Assembly: GCA_018697195.1 (NCBI GenBank) | Contig: CM031864.1 | Location: 15,319,286-15,383,285, forward strand | DNA length: 64,000 nucleotides | DNA from: Certhia americana | Taxonomy: Eukaryota; Chordata; Aves; Passeriformes; Certhiidae | Direction: 5' to 3' | In this document: positions 13,501 to 25,300 of the stretch, piece after piece | How the letters are laid out: each line of letters opens with the position of its first letter | Numbering within the stretch: the stretch's first letter is position 1 | Translations under genes and position numbers: made by a program | The notes under the pieces: model-generated | Database searches by the model: none | Seen by the model: only the letters and a program-made list of their open reading frames with translations | Told to the model about the DNA's origin: nothing

Positions 13501-16500
13501 GATAGGCTGTGAATGGAGCATGGAGGAAGCTGGCTGTAGATGTGTGACAGTGCAGGCAGCAGGGAGGGCTGGAGCAGGGCAGCACAAGCTGCAGAGCTCA
13601 GAGAACTGCACTGCCCCATTTCAGTGTCTCACTACATCATCTCCTGCCAGGGAACTCAAGCCACGGGCTTGTAAGCTCATTCCCCCACTTCCCACTTGAC
13701 CTGCTGGCTGGAGCTTCCCAGCTGGTGCTCCTGCCCTTGGTTTCAGCCTGGCCTCATCCTTCACCCCTTTCCCAGAGGCCTCCTATCCCAGCAATTGAGC
13801 CCAACAACTCCATGGTAGAATGTATCCAGTGGGAAACTCTCAGCCAAATTGAAAATAAGGGCACCACAGGACATGTAGTGTGAAGCAGCACTTTAAAAAC
13901 AATTTATGAATAAGAAAGCAGGTGCACCATGAGTTCACACTCTGGACTCAGACACTACTTTCTAATGACGCTCCATCACCTAGATATTCAATATTACACA
14001 TTAGACTAACCCATGTGTTGCCCAGCATTGGCACATATGCTTTCACAACATTGGACTTGGCAAACAAACTCATGGAATCCAGGAAACGAAGAGTCTGGCT
14101 AAAACATCGAAACAACACTGATCTGTCCTCCAGTGCTGGCACGGGCAGGGGATGACACAAGAATACATCTTGTACTTCCTAGTTTTGGACTACTCTCATT
14201 CCTGCTTTGTACTGCCCAACAGCTTGGATCGCAGGGAGAGTGTCAAGAGGACATGGGAGAAGCCTGTTCTCAGCTTTCCATGCACAGATGTTGAGCAGCT
14301 TCCAGCCTCCACCCTCTGGAGCAATCTGTCTACAGATCTCCACTGACAAACAGCATGAGAAGGGGACTCTCACATCCGCAGGAGAGGGACACAACAGACC
14401 CTGAGCACCGTCAGGTGCTAAGCTCATATAACGGATACGTGACTACTTGCACAGCTTAACCTCCTTTCAATGTGATATTCAACAAAATGTTATGGGTGTC
14501 ATAAAGACCCATGACACAGGTGCTATACACACCTGATAATCACTGACCAAACTTGATTCCTTAGAACCCATTCAAAGAGAGTAGGCAGAACATGCAGATT
14601 CAAAAACCAAACCAAACAACCAAAAAACGCCCCCCAAAAACATGTTAATTTTTAATCTGCATCACTCAATTCAAACAGCCCATTGCTGTGTGAATAACAG
14701 TAATAGCAATAGAGATGAAATATATCCTTTGTGTAATGATCACTGAGCATATTCCATACCCCTGGACAGCATTTGCAAGAAAAGGACAATTATTTCCTAT
14801 GCTCTTCAGGACAGAGAATGTTATCAAGTCCTTTCTGGTGGAATTTAAAAGTCCCAGAGAAGTTACCATTCCACAGGAACAACAAGTTACATTCCCACAA
14901 CTTTATGAATGACACCAACCAGTAAGGCATTTTACCAGAAAGCCTGTGAAGTATTTCCATGCCTATTTGCTAAGAAGTCCTTGCCCCATTCTCTCTTAGT
15001 TTTTAAATCTGCTTTTGTTAATATAACAAAAAGTACACTAAACACATGAAAGGATAATCTGCCCAAAGTTTAATTTGTCCCCAGTGCAAGCTACACTTCA
15101 GTGTGTACCCAGAAAGGTTTTCTAGAGGAGAAAAAAAATGGTACATGAAGGCAAATGTCTTGTCAGTACAGCACGGTATGATGCCCAGGATCTTCCCAAA
15201 GGTATCAAACCTCCTTGAGTCTGTGCCCCTTCTGTCCTCTTAGCTACTGACCCCAGCATTCCTGGGCTTCCTGCACTTGCTCTTGAGGGCTGCTCCTTAC
15301 CCTGTACTTGTTAAGTGTGTTTAAGTTAAGTTTAATCTGTCACACTGAGGAAATTCCCCATTAAAGTGAAACTCAACTCTAAGCCTGAGATACTTTTTCA
15401 AGCATGAGATTAGTAAAAGGGATCTGTGTAAGGCTGAGCATGCAGCCAAAGACAGGGAAGTTAGTGCAGAGGGAGACAACCTCTGGAAAACCTGGGACAG
15501 ACCTGAAAAAACAGACCCAAAACCTGGTCTGTTCTGAGGAGACCTATAAATATGGGGTAGAGAGAGGAGAAAATACCTCAGATTTCCTTTCTTTCCACTG
15601 GTTCAGTCTGGATTTTCTCTAACAGAACTGGTAAAATACGTAACTTTAAAATGTTACACTCCTACATCTATTTGATGTGTAACGTTCTGCTAAAATCTTC
15701 TCTGTGTGCAAAACCAAGCCCGCCTGTTTTTCCCTAGAGCAGCCTAAATGATCCAGGTGGGTGTGTTGAGCAGTTTCCAGGGGGGTTATTCCTCTGTCAG
15801 AGACAGACCTCTGGTGGCCAGCCAGAGACCAACACCATGGAGTGCACAGCTCCCAGAACAGAGGGAAAACACATCCTGAAAACACAAATTCCTACCAAAA
15901 CTGAGACGATGAACAAAACAAGTAAAGGAGCCATCAGGGGGATGTGAGCCATCAGGGATGTCATTGCTGTGAAAAGCTCAAAAGGCATTTATATTTGACT
16001 CCAGTATATCACTGAGCTGAACTGTAGACCTGATTCCTGTTACAATGAAATACTTTGTAATTTCTTTCATTTTTACTATGAAAATATTTTAAAATACAGT
16101 CTCTAAATATCAGAGGAAAACCACAGAGTGGATAAAGGAAGAAATACTTAAATTTTCCTTAGCCTTCTTCCTGAATTTGTATCTGTCTGCACTTGTCTCT
16201 CTAAGCTGTGCTGTATCCAACATTTCTGTTCTCCAGCACAGCAACTCCCATCACAGAATGCAACTCAGGTACTGATGCACCTCTTGAGATTTGAAGTCAG
16301 CCTTTTCAGAGACAGGGATTTGTGCAAGCTTTCTACATCAATCCTCTACCATAAAACCTCCAAAGAAGCATTTTCTTTTTCCAGCAAAAAAACCTAAGTG
16401 TTAATTAAAAGAAAAGACCACAACAGCACTGATTCTTCCTACTGTTACTCAGTGTAACCATTTTTCAAAATAAAGCATGAATTATGTAAGCTGTTAAACC

Positions 16501-19500
16501 AAGCTCAAAGAACCTAAAGAAAATGAAAATGTAAAGCATGAAATATTAAACAGCTTTTGAAAAAAAAAAAGGTGCATCTCACAGATTTTAACGCAAGCAT
16601 ATTGTAACAAACTCAAATTCTCATCATTATATGCTCAGTGAAAATAAAATATTGCTGACTGTAATCAGCTGAAGACTCACGCAGAATTGAAGGTGGTAGA
16701 ATTTTCTCTTCTTTTTGTAAATCCAACCGGCAGTGTTTTTAGCTCAATATTACACCCTCGAGCTTTGTTCCTCAAGCAGTATAACTGGCAAAACATAAAA
16801 ACTTTTTGTTAAAAAAATCTGAATATACAAGCCCCCTGAAAATTAAACAATAAAAAGCTGACAGGTATTATGAGAATACTACAGAAAAGGCCATATTTAA
16901 TGAAATACTCTGAATCTTTCAAAAAGCCATCTTGAATGAAAAAAATTAAGTAAGCCTAGAAACTCTCTGAAACATTTTCATAAGATTTTTATTATTAAAA
17001 AAGAACATGCCAATGACCTCTTCATAGTAGAAGTTCTTTAACATACCACAGAAGTTGCAGTGTGACCATTGTGGGTGTAACACCACCATAAGGATGCTTT
17101 TTGGGTTACAACCCTGCTGGCAGAATGGACATACAAGCACCATCCCAGCCACTGCCTTGAAGGCAGCACTGTGGGCATCATCCCATTAACGTGCCCAGTA
17201 CCACATCCCAAAAACTGCTACCCATGCAGCATCTCACCACCTTCAGCACACATTTACAGGACATCATGGTGCTAAGTAGACACATGTAGAATATGACTCC
17301 AGCCAGAGAGGAAGCTGGAGTCTTCTGAATTTATTCTGTCATCAGTGTGAGGCCTGAGTTTAGGGCTATATTTCAAGATATCTTCACAAGACTGGAAAAC
17401 AAAATGGCCCTGATGCCTTTTTGTGATTTATCAATGAGCCAAAATATTTTGGAGTAGAGTTGGTTGGGGTTTTTTGGGTTTTGTTTGTCCATTGTTTTTA
17501 GTTTGGGGAGTGTGTTTGGCTGCTGAAAGAGCTTCAGCAAAAACCCCTTCTCCCTTAGAAGGCTGGCTTTTATGTCACTGTTGCTTAGTCTTTGAAGAGT
17601 TCCAGCTGTCTTGATTTGATAGATAGAGGGATAGAGGGGACCACGTAACAATTTTTAAGTGATTAATAAATCCACTGTTTATGTGGGAAGTGTGCACTTA
17701 AAAATTCAAAAGCGGTGGAGGTGTAAGGAAGCATTCGGCCTTTCTTAACACACATTTATCATCCAACAGCAACAGTGGCCATGCATAAATTTTAAGAATT
17801 GTTAGTGATTTTTTCTTCCAAGCAACTGGATGCAGCCATCAATACTATTGCTGCACAAACCTAGAGACTTCTTTTGATTTCTGGCTCTACAATTCAGGGT
17901 CATTCATACCTTCATAAGATAGGTACCAGCTCTGGAATCTGGATTGGGATTACCTTAGTGGGAATTCAAAGGCAGGCAACCCTAATTCCAACAGAGCAAA
18001 AGGAGAAACAAAAACTTACGAGTCGTTTTGTTGCTGGACTATGCACAATACAATGTCGAGCAGCAGCATCAGCTGTCCTTCCTACGTCCTCCAGGAAACG
18101 ATAATCTGAAGGTTAAATAGAACGAAGAAAAATGTAGTGCCAGCCTAGTAAAACCTGGGAGTTTTAGAACACACAAAGTATGTATATTCTTACCACTCAA
18201 AAGGTTCAAGTCAGTAAATTCATTTACAGAGATAAACGCTGTTTTATCCCTGACTCCATTACAGCTTAGTGCAAGCTTATGTTTCTTTACACACAACAGG
18301 CTGAAATGACAAAAAATAAAAAATTAAAAATTAACATGTTCAGCATATAAATGGGAAAATAATCAAAATATTTAGTTCAGATAACAGATACCTGCAGGAA
18401 TATTTCATGCATCGTGGACATCTGTACTTAGCTTCTTCTTTGCTACAGGTTTCACACCTGAAAGAAGTAAAAAACACTTCTCAATAAGACAGCATTTCTG
18501 CTCCTGACTGGCCTATGAAAGTTCCTGCTCAAAAACCAGGCACTAGATCATCCATCAGCATTTTCAGGAAAAGCTATTATAAGTACACCTTGAAAGAAGA
18601 AAGAGAAAATACATATACCCTGGATTAGGAAAGGTGGCAGACAAAACAACACAAGCTATGGAGAGTATCTCCAAACACACACACACACACATCAAAACAT
18701 TGTTAATTCTTGAAAGAAGAAAACCCACATGCTAACCGCAGAGCTGGAAACATAGCAAGCCTTTGTCAGTTTATGCTTTGTGGCCTAGTTGTATCAGTGA
18801 TTTTCTCCTTTTGAATCACCTGTAACATGCATTATACCATGCTCTCTTTTAACACTACCAGTTATAGGCAGATGGAAAATAAATTTTAAGAACAATGCAT
18901 CCCATTGTTTCACTGGAATAAAAAGAGCATGACAACATAGTCACCCAAACGACTTCTGGCTGTCAGCAGCACAAACTCCAAAGTCAGGGAACCTTTCAGG
19001 CACAATGTGTAAGGCTTATCCATATAAATATCAGTGAAAAATGAAATTTCTCTATAAATATAACCACATGTTTTTAACTAAGTTATTAGAACAGCTGTTT
19101 CTCCCATTCTTAGGAAAAATGTCTTGATAAATCAACTGGAATAATCATCACTCTTATTTTTAAATCTGACAAACAGAAAAGAGAAATAACATTTCCCGCC
19201 CACATCAGTGAACTTTTCGAGAATAGTACACAGCGCCATTTTCAACTCCGAAGGGATGAATGTCGGCCCAAACCCATTTCTCCTCCTCTCCCACCACGTG
19301 CTCCCTGCCTGCCGGTAGTGAGGGCCTGCAGGGCAAGCTCAGCAATACCATCGCCTGACGAGCTCTGTGAATTAGCAGCACAAAGCCATTAAAAGAACCG
19401 GAAAAGAGGGCTTCAAACACTGCGAACCAGAAACGGCGAGTTACTCTGAACCGGGATTCCCTTTCCCTGCTCAGCAGGACCTTCGCAGTGCCCGCTGCCC

Positions 19501-19720
19501 GGCACCGCTCCAGCGAGGCTCAGCCCGGCACCGCCCGCGCTCTCGGGCCTCACCCGGGAGCGGGAGGCTGCAGAGCACGGGGCCACCCGCCGAGCCTCGG
19601 GGAAGGCACTCCCGAAGCCCGTGCGGTCGCTGCTGCCGCCGCCGTGCCGTACCTGTGCAGGGACATCTTCCCACCGCCCGCCGCCCGCCCGGCGCTGCCG
19701 GGCCCGGCCCGCTCCGCCAT
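7474..19720 (-). CDS. ZNHIT6: ZNHIT6 (BCD1), box C/D snoRNP assembly protein, 5' part (8 exons)
   Basis: ZNHIT6/BCD1 is a nuclear factor needed for box C/D snoRNA accumulation and snoRNP assembly. Eight exons join in phase and give 220 complete codons plus two bases. The HIT zinc finger is encoded by exons 2 and 3, with spacing C-x2-C-x8-C-x2-C-x4-C-x3-C-x3-H-x5-C, so all eight ligands are present. The following exons match the family core as I recall it: [45 protein letters not shown] and VRILMKIE. I chose the ATG at 19,718-19,720, in a strong context (gccATGg), 22 codons before the first splice site. The human protein has about 200 acidic residues before the finger; they are missing from this model. 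About 50 C-terminal residues, expected after exon 8, were not found and probably lie left of the window. Confidence 0.9.
8060..8140 (-). CDS. ZNHIT6: ZNHIT6 exon 7
   Basis: An 81-nt exon encoding [20 protein letters not shown] and DPVVCQ, a strongly conserved block. The acceptor is gaaag, a weaker AAG type, and the donor gtgtgt. Phases agree with the neighbours. Confidence 0.9.
8928..8996 (-). CDS. ZNHIT6: ZNHIT6 exon 6
   Basis: A 69-nt exon encoding [20 protein letters not shown] and LK plus part of an Arg codon, matching the W-H-V/L-K-L-x-F-P segment of the family. Acceptor tttag, donor gtatag. Phases on both sides agree with exons 5 and 7. Confidence 0.9.
8997..16680. other. ZNHIT6: ZNHIT6 intron 5; nothing further identified
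   Basis: About 7.7 kb without a recognised exon. The part at about 13,300-14,450 is richer in GC than its surroundings but shows no domain or repeat I can name. Confidence 0.5.
16681..16784 (-). CDS. ZNHIT6: ZNHIT6 exon 5
   Basis: A 104-nt exon containing [20 protein letters not shown] and [10 protein letters not shown], matching the conserved segment after the HIT finger. Acceptor gccag, donor gtgagt. Confidence 0.9.
18020..18105 (-). CDS. ZNHIT6: ZNHIT6 exon 4
   Basis: An 86-nt exon encoding [20 protein letters not shown] and eight more residues. Acceptor ttcag, donor gtaagt. The phase matches exon 3, and the [10 protein letters not shown] block is conserved in the family. Confidence 0.92.
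18194..18300 (-). CDS. ZNHIT6: ZNHIT6 exon 3, second half of HIT zinc finger
   Basis: A 107-nt exon encoding [13 protein letters not shown], the last Cys-His-Cys ligands, then [20 protein letters not shown]. Acceptor ttcag, donor gtaaga. It ends one base into an Asp codon. Confidence 0.92.
18392..18457 (-). CDS. ZNHIT6: ZNHIT6 exon 2, first half of HIT zinc finger
   Basis: A 66-nt exon encoding [20 protein letters not shown] and a final Cys, giving five of the zinc ligands. Acceptor tttcag, donor gtatct. It joins exon 1 inside an Arg codon. Confidence 0.92.
19653..19720 (-). CDS. ZNHIT6: ZNHIT6 exon 1 (coding part)
   Basis: A 68-nt coding part beginning [16 protein letters not shown] and ending MSLH plus two bases of an Arg codon. 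Donor gtacgg. The residues MSLHR before CETC line up with MSRCETC of human ZNHIT6, which anchors the junction. A second in-frame ATG lies at 19,664-19,666, and a distal in-frame ATG lies at 20,255-20,257 on the far side of the minisatellite. Confidence 0.75.
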
Positions 19721-19825
19721 GGCCGCGCCGCGGGGCCTCACGGGGCACGCGCAGACTCTGCGGCGCCGCCTGGCGGCCGCGAGGAAACACTGCGCAGCCG
19801 CACGAGGCGGCCCCGGACCCGCCGA

Positions 19826-20131
19826 GGGACTCCGGGATCCACGGGACTCCGGGATCCGAGGGACTCCGGGATCCACGGGACTCCGGGATCCACGGGACTC
19901 CGGGATCCGAGGGATTCCGGGACCCACGGGATTCCGGGATCCGAGGGACTCCGGGACCCACGGGACTCCGGGATCCGAGGGATTCCGGGACCCACGGGAC
20001 TCCGGGATCCACGGGACTCCGGGACCCGAGGGACTTCGGGATCCACGGGATTCCGGGACCCGAGGGACTTCGGGATCCGAGGGACTCCGGGATCCACGGG
20101 ACTCCGGGATCCACGGGACTCCGGGACCCGA
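19826..20131. repeat. 17-bp GC-rich minisatellite, 18 units
   Basis: Eighteen consecutive units of exactly 17 bp, with consensus GGGACTCCGGGATCCAC and variants at a few positions (C/T at position 5, T/C at 13, AC or GA at the end). The units contain two or three CpGs each and often a GGATCC. The tract lies about 105-410 bp upstream of the ZNHIT6 start codon. No unit is interrupted by an insertion or deletion. Confidence 0.95.
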
Positions 20132-20379
20132 GGCCGTAGTGCCAAGCCAGGGAGGCTTTCCCGAGCCCAGAGGAGGTTTCCCAAAGCACAGCAGCACGCT
20201 GCTCAATGGACGCTTCCGCCCCTCGGCGCGACCTCCCGCCCCGGTGACACCGGACATCGCTCCTTACCTGCCCCTGTCCCGCTGCACCGGGCCGTCGTCC
20301 CCGCTGTCTGCGTGGGATATGCGTTTTTGTTGCCTCAACTACGGAAATGCACATACTCGCATCCGAGCAGCCTTATAAG

Positions 20380-22015
20380 ACTTTAAACTCCTGGCTTTTA
20401 AAATAGATAATTTCTGAGATGAAGAACTCCCAAAAACAGGGCCATGAGATTAATAAAAAAATATATGAAGCAGACATTGTCTAAAGAATTATAATCTCAC
20501 AAAACATCCCCCCCCCCCAACATTTGCCAAAACATCACCTCCAAAGCCAAACTAAGAGCAAATGTCAAAATCATAATGCTAGTGTATTGATCTTGAAAAT
20601 GCAAAAATTGAGACATTTTCTCATCTTTCTGTAATCTTGCTTTGTTTTTCACTTCATCAGATTTTTCTCGAAGTGGTCAAAAATGATGCCTTGATACAAA
20701 CCTATGTAAGATGGGATGTGCATATACACTACTTTGTAGAAGCAAACATTGTCCCTCTGGCAGTATTCCATGGCACAGAGCATATGCATTTCCCCTTGGG
20801 AAGAGAAGCACTGCCACCTAAGGAAAGTGCCCTTCTAAAATATTTTCATAATTTCTAAGAATGACCTACACAATATGAAACAGAACAATAAAAGACAAAG
20901 AGACAGCTTGGAAGCTTATTTTATTATACTTTGGTGGTGTGGTTTCCTGCAGATGAAGACAGACAGGTTGTTTGAACACTCCTAGGCTCCCTCAAATACA
21001 GTCTGGTATCACCCTGCTACATACTCCTGAGCACACTTTAATAGATAGAGGCATATCAATATAAAGAGTACTTTTCCTAATGGTAAAAATGGGGGTTTTT
21101 TTAGTAAAACTTCACTGAACATTTCAGGCTTAATTTTAAAACCCCAAAGTGATCTAATAACTTTTGCAAAGACATGGATTTTCTAAGAGGATGAAATGTC
21201 CATTATAATTTAACAGCAGCCATTCAGAAGACATGCTGTGGTAGACGTTTTCAGAAGTTACAAAATATATACAGAATACATCACCTTAAGTTTGCTTTGG
21301 CATTAGCAATGTTAACTGAAATACAGAATTTAAAAGTCAAAACTACTTCAGGTAGCTCTTCTTACAACAATTTTTACCATGTCTGTAACGTAAACTGTTC
21401 TGACTATATGCATCATATACAATATGCTGTTTTATACACCATTTCCAAAATAGTACACAAAAAATTTTTTAACAAGAAATCCACATAAATAATGTTTTCA
21501 TTATGTGAAGTATGTGACCAGCGGTTTAAAATAAGTACCTTTACAACAGAAACATATCCTGATGTAACCAGCACATACAGTCTGAAAGATAAAAGGGGAC
21601 TCAGATAATCTCTGCTAAGGCCACAAGCACCCTGTGTTATGAAGAGCACCAAGGCAACATGGACAGGAAACACAAAAGAGGTAGTGTGCCATCTGTTCAG
21701 ATGTGTGTGTCCACAAAGGACTGGAATAAAACAATGTCTAAGAAAAGAAGACTTACTGTACTATGACATGATTCATTTTTCATATAAAAGCTATTGCACA
21801 TTTAGGAGCATTAGCAGGTATTGCTCCTCAGCATCATATGTCTCCAGCTTTCCTCAGGATGGTTTTTGTGCAGTGCTGTTAAAAAGATTGCTTAGAACAC
21901 TTGATGTCCTGAAAAACTCCATGTTCAGATACTCCATTCCAGAAAATAATGCAAGAAAGCACCAAGAAATTTATTTTTAAATACTTTAAGAAAATTATTT
22001 TAGTCCTTTCTTTCT
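20380..22015. other. COL24A1-ZNHIT6 intergenic stretch or COL24A1 3' UTR
   Basis: AT-rich sequence between the COL24A1 stop and the CpG-rich ZNHIT6 start region. It includes a run of C at about 20,508-20,518. Some or all of it could be COL24A1 3' UTR. I see no coding exon; the short ORFs here resemble nothing I know. Confidence 0.5.
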
Positions 22016-22021
22016 TTTATT
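22016..22021 (-). terminator. COL24A1: candidate COL24A1 poly(A) signal
   Basis: The first AATAAA on the minus strand after the stop, about 180 nt downstream. Other AATAAA copies lie at 21,970-21,975 and 20,920-20,925, and the sequence alone does not show which is used. The AT-rich context makes chance matches likely. Confidence 0.3.
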
Positions 22022-22198
22022 TTTCAATGCCATTTCTCCTTAGGAGGAAGTCTATTTCTTCCTGAGGTTCTTTAACCAACAACACTTGAAATGATTCTTC
22101 AGTTTCCTAGTAATTTTGCCTGCAATGGATCATTATTTTTGTATGCAATCAATGCAGCAACTCCATGTCGATACAACAAGAAACCTAGGACAGAAATC

Positions 22199-22345
22199 TT
22201 ACAGGAAGCATACGGAGCCACTTTCTATGAAGTGCTGCTGTCCTGGTTTGAGGTGAGGAAGTGCATTAACTTGAACAACTGGAAGCTGATTCGTGTCCTG
22301 AGTGTGAAAAAAGAACTGTGTCTTACGCCAGCTGCCATCTTCAAT
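22199..22345 (-). CDS. COL24A1: COL24A1 last coding exon with stop (w34)
   Basis: A 147-nt coding part (48 residues plus TAA) beginning [17 protein letters not shown] and ending SGSVCFL, with the eighth cysteine and the typical fibrillar C-terminus. Acceptor ttcag. The stop codon is at 22,199-22,201. The 3' UTR continues to lower coordinates. Confidence 0.93.
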   Translation of the reverse strand: MEDGSWRKTQFFFHTQDTNQLPVVQVNALPHLKPGQQHFIESGSVCFL

Positions 22346-25300
22346 CTGAAACACACAGGAGAAGCATATTAGAGTCATATAAAAGATGAGCTTCAAAACC
22401 CAAAATTATGCTTACAGAGTGAAAGCGAAGTACTGCACAGAAACATTTCTTCTCTCAGCAGTTCCTAAAGTAACTGTGTAATTTAACAGATGCCATTTCT
22501 GAAGCCTAAATTTTCATTTTGAGGGTAACTGTTTCTAAATTTTCCTGGAGGACTTTCCTATTTCTGTGATGATGTCTCTGCAGTGTCTTCGTACAGTCTC
22601 AAAATACACGAGACACAATGCAAAAAGCAAGTATAGATACCCTGCATCACTGCAATTGCTTCTACCCTTGAAGAGATGGTGAATTCAGTATCTAAAGGCT
22701 GGCATATGCAGAGCTATGTAAAGAAGCAAGCTTTAAGGGATGAGAATCTAAATGACTGCTATCTATTTGCAGAAGGTTAGTAATGTCTAACAGTACCTCT
22801 GTCATCACTTCAATAACGTGGTGCTAAAAGGTATTTACCATGCATTCATCCAGAAGCACTTTGGGTTCGAGTAGTGAATTTGCTTTAAATATTTGACCAT
22901 TCCATCCTCTGAAGGTAACTGATGTCTTCTGGCCACCTGCTTTATTTAATCCCCACATTGGTGTGTTTAGACAATGGACTGTGATGCTGTGGGTTGCTTC
23001 TGAGCTCAGTAAATGAAGGAAGTTCATCTGCACTTTTCCAACGCCAAACTCCAGCTAAATTCCGAGACAAAAGCATTATTAGAGTTACAGCTGGACTGTG
23101 CTGAATGGCTGCAGCATCACAAAGTGCCATGGACATGGCAGTGTGGTGTTCAGGCACGGGAGCATGTTTATATACATGTATACATGTTTATATACATCGG
23201 GGTCAATGCCAAAGAGCATGATTTGCATTCCTCAGCAGAGATGTTAGGTTCTATTACAGTCATTACTATAAACAGAAGCTTTCACAGGACATTTTCAAAG
23301 CTTAAATATAAACACTCGCTAATGCTTACAACATTGCTGAAGCACAGCTGGTCAGAAAACAGTGTTTTTAAATAAGGAAACTGAAACAAATGCTTTCGTG
23401 ATTCAAACAAAGATATTATCAGCAGCAGTGTTTTAACTGAAGCCACATCGCTCTGCTGTTTAGTCTTCTCAGTCCACGGGTTCTGGCAATACTGACGGTC
23501 CATTAAAAATACAAAAGTTCAGAAGCATATTTTGATTTTAGACAGAAAATATAGTAACTCATTATTCAAGAAGAGTTCCTCCAAGACTATTTCATATTCA
23601 GGGATCAAATGTAGGAATGCATATATAAACTTCACAGTATTTCTGAAGCTCTTCAATGGCTACAGTGTATATACAGAACTTCAAAACATAAAATTTCTAT
23701 TCCCAAGAGTTCAGGAACTACATGTCTAGAGGAGCAGGAACTATGATGTACAGAAAACTAGTTCCTTCCTAAGTGCCTAAGTGTTGGAAAGCAGTAATAA
23801 TCTTCATCCTTTCTATTGTAACAACCTCAGCATCTCTATGCTTAGGTGCTCTGAGTGATGAGATGATATTAATGTAGCTTAGAAGTATTTCAGGCTTATT
23901 TTTATGCCTTATATTAGAAAGTATAAAGCAAAACAAAATAATTCTATCAGCACAGGTGAGTAAACGAACACTGTGAGAATTACTAACATATATAGTCTCC
24001 AGAAAATCTGTAACTTCTGTACCAGAATATATAACATGTCCTTCCACAAAGATTCACAATAAAATGCCCCCCTGAAATCTAACACTTTTTAATGAGTTAG
24101 GTAAATAAGCAGTCATTTGTTTAGAATTCAAGCACAGACAGTGTCTCTAGAAGCAATGCATACCTTTGTCACAGATAGTGGTGTTAAACATGTCTGACCA
24201 CCTGCAGTGAAGTTGCAGAAAACTTCAATGGCATCAGAAGGACATCCAATATTTGGGTCAATCCAGTATTTTCCTATTAGAATATAATTCCAGACAGAAA
24301 ATAAAACCAAAATACAATTACTACTAAGCAATTTGCTAAAATATTCATACTTTCTGGCAAATAGTAAGTATATTATCACCATACCTTCCCAAGGAAATGA
24401 AAGAAAAGGTGCATGAAAATGTTTTCACAATTAAAAAATACTAATATAAGAGATACTGAGAAAAATTACCATAACAAGCCACTTTGGATTACAATCACAC
24501 TGACATTACAGATTTAAATAGGAGGGCTTTTTTACTTGAAATATTGATTCAGGAATAACTGAGATACAATGACTGCCAGTGTACCTGACAGTGGTGATGT
24601 ATGGTATGCAATTTTCTCATTAGGAATCTAGAATCCGATCCACACAAAATTCATTGCAAGATTAGCTATAAATGCTTGGAAAACTTCAAATCGCAAAATT
24701 GCATTCAGTTTCAACTCGATACATCTTTTTACTGATAGATATAATCTGCCTAATATTTATATCGTATTAGATACTTCCACCTTTAAAATTCAGAAATTTC
24801 ATCTTAAGGATGGAATAAATATAATTGTGACAGGCACACTACAAGAGAATACAATTAAAACGAATAAAAACATTAAATCTATTAGATCAGAATTTTAATG
24901 TAGAAAGCAACATTTGGAAGCAACACCTTTTAAAGGTACTTGTATGAAGGTGGGCACTTACCATCTGACACTTTACGTTCACAATTAAGCAAATCCCTGC
25001 AGATGCGTGCTGGGTTATCCCGTGTGCCAAGAGGGTTCTTGATGCTGTGCAGTAAATTGCTAAGGTAGTGGAGCGTTTTGAATATCTCTGTACTGTGATC
25101 TAGTAAAGTTACTTCAGTATTCTGGTATTTCTGCCAAGGGCCATTAGCAAATGTGTTACCACAAAGAAGTGTCACAACAACAGTATATGCAGTAAGAGTC
25201 AAACGGCCATTGAATAGCCAGACAGAATCAAAGTGCTTGTATGAATGCAATTGGCCATGTAAAACAACAGAAGGGTAAAATATCCCAATAAGAAAATTAG

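Larger units (their letters stand above)
19440..20330 (-). promoter_or_regulatory. ZNHIT6: ZNHIT6 CpG-rich promoter and 5' region
   Basis: A GC- and CpG-rich block of about 0.9 kb in an otherwise AT-rich window. It spans the ZNHIT6 start codon and exon 1 and continues upstream. Such a block is typical of a housekeeping promoter. There is no obvious TATA box. The transcription start was not determined. The block's inner part is a 17-bp minisatellite. Confidence 0.75.

Noticed and set aside
13300..14450. GC-richer stretch with overlapping ORFs on both strands
   Set aside because: No domain, splice signal or known repeat is recognisable, and it sits inside ZNHIT6 intron 5.
16946..17152. Minus-strand ORF with two C-x2-C pairs (CPFC, CNFC)
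   Set aside because: The spacing fits no zinc-finger family I know and there is no splice context. It lies between ZNHIT6 exons 5 and 4 and is taken as chance.
19413..20386. Several long overlapping ORFs on both strands, up to 313 codons, some looking collagen-like (GTPGSTG, DSGIHGTPG)
   Set aside because: They come from the 17-bp minisatellite, which has no stop in any frame. They have no splice support and no real Gly-X-Y register, and the different frames give the same kind of repeat. Only the frame joined to ZNHIT6 exon 1 is kept, as a question.
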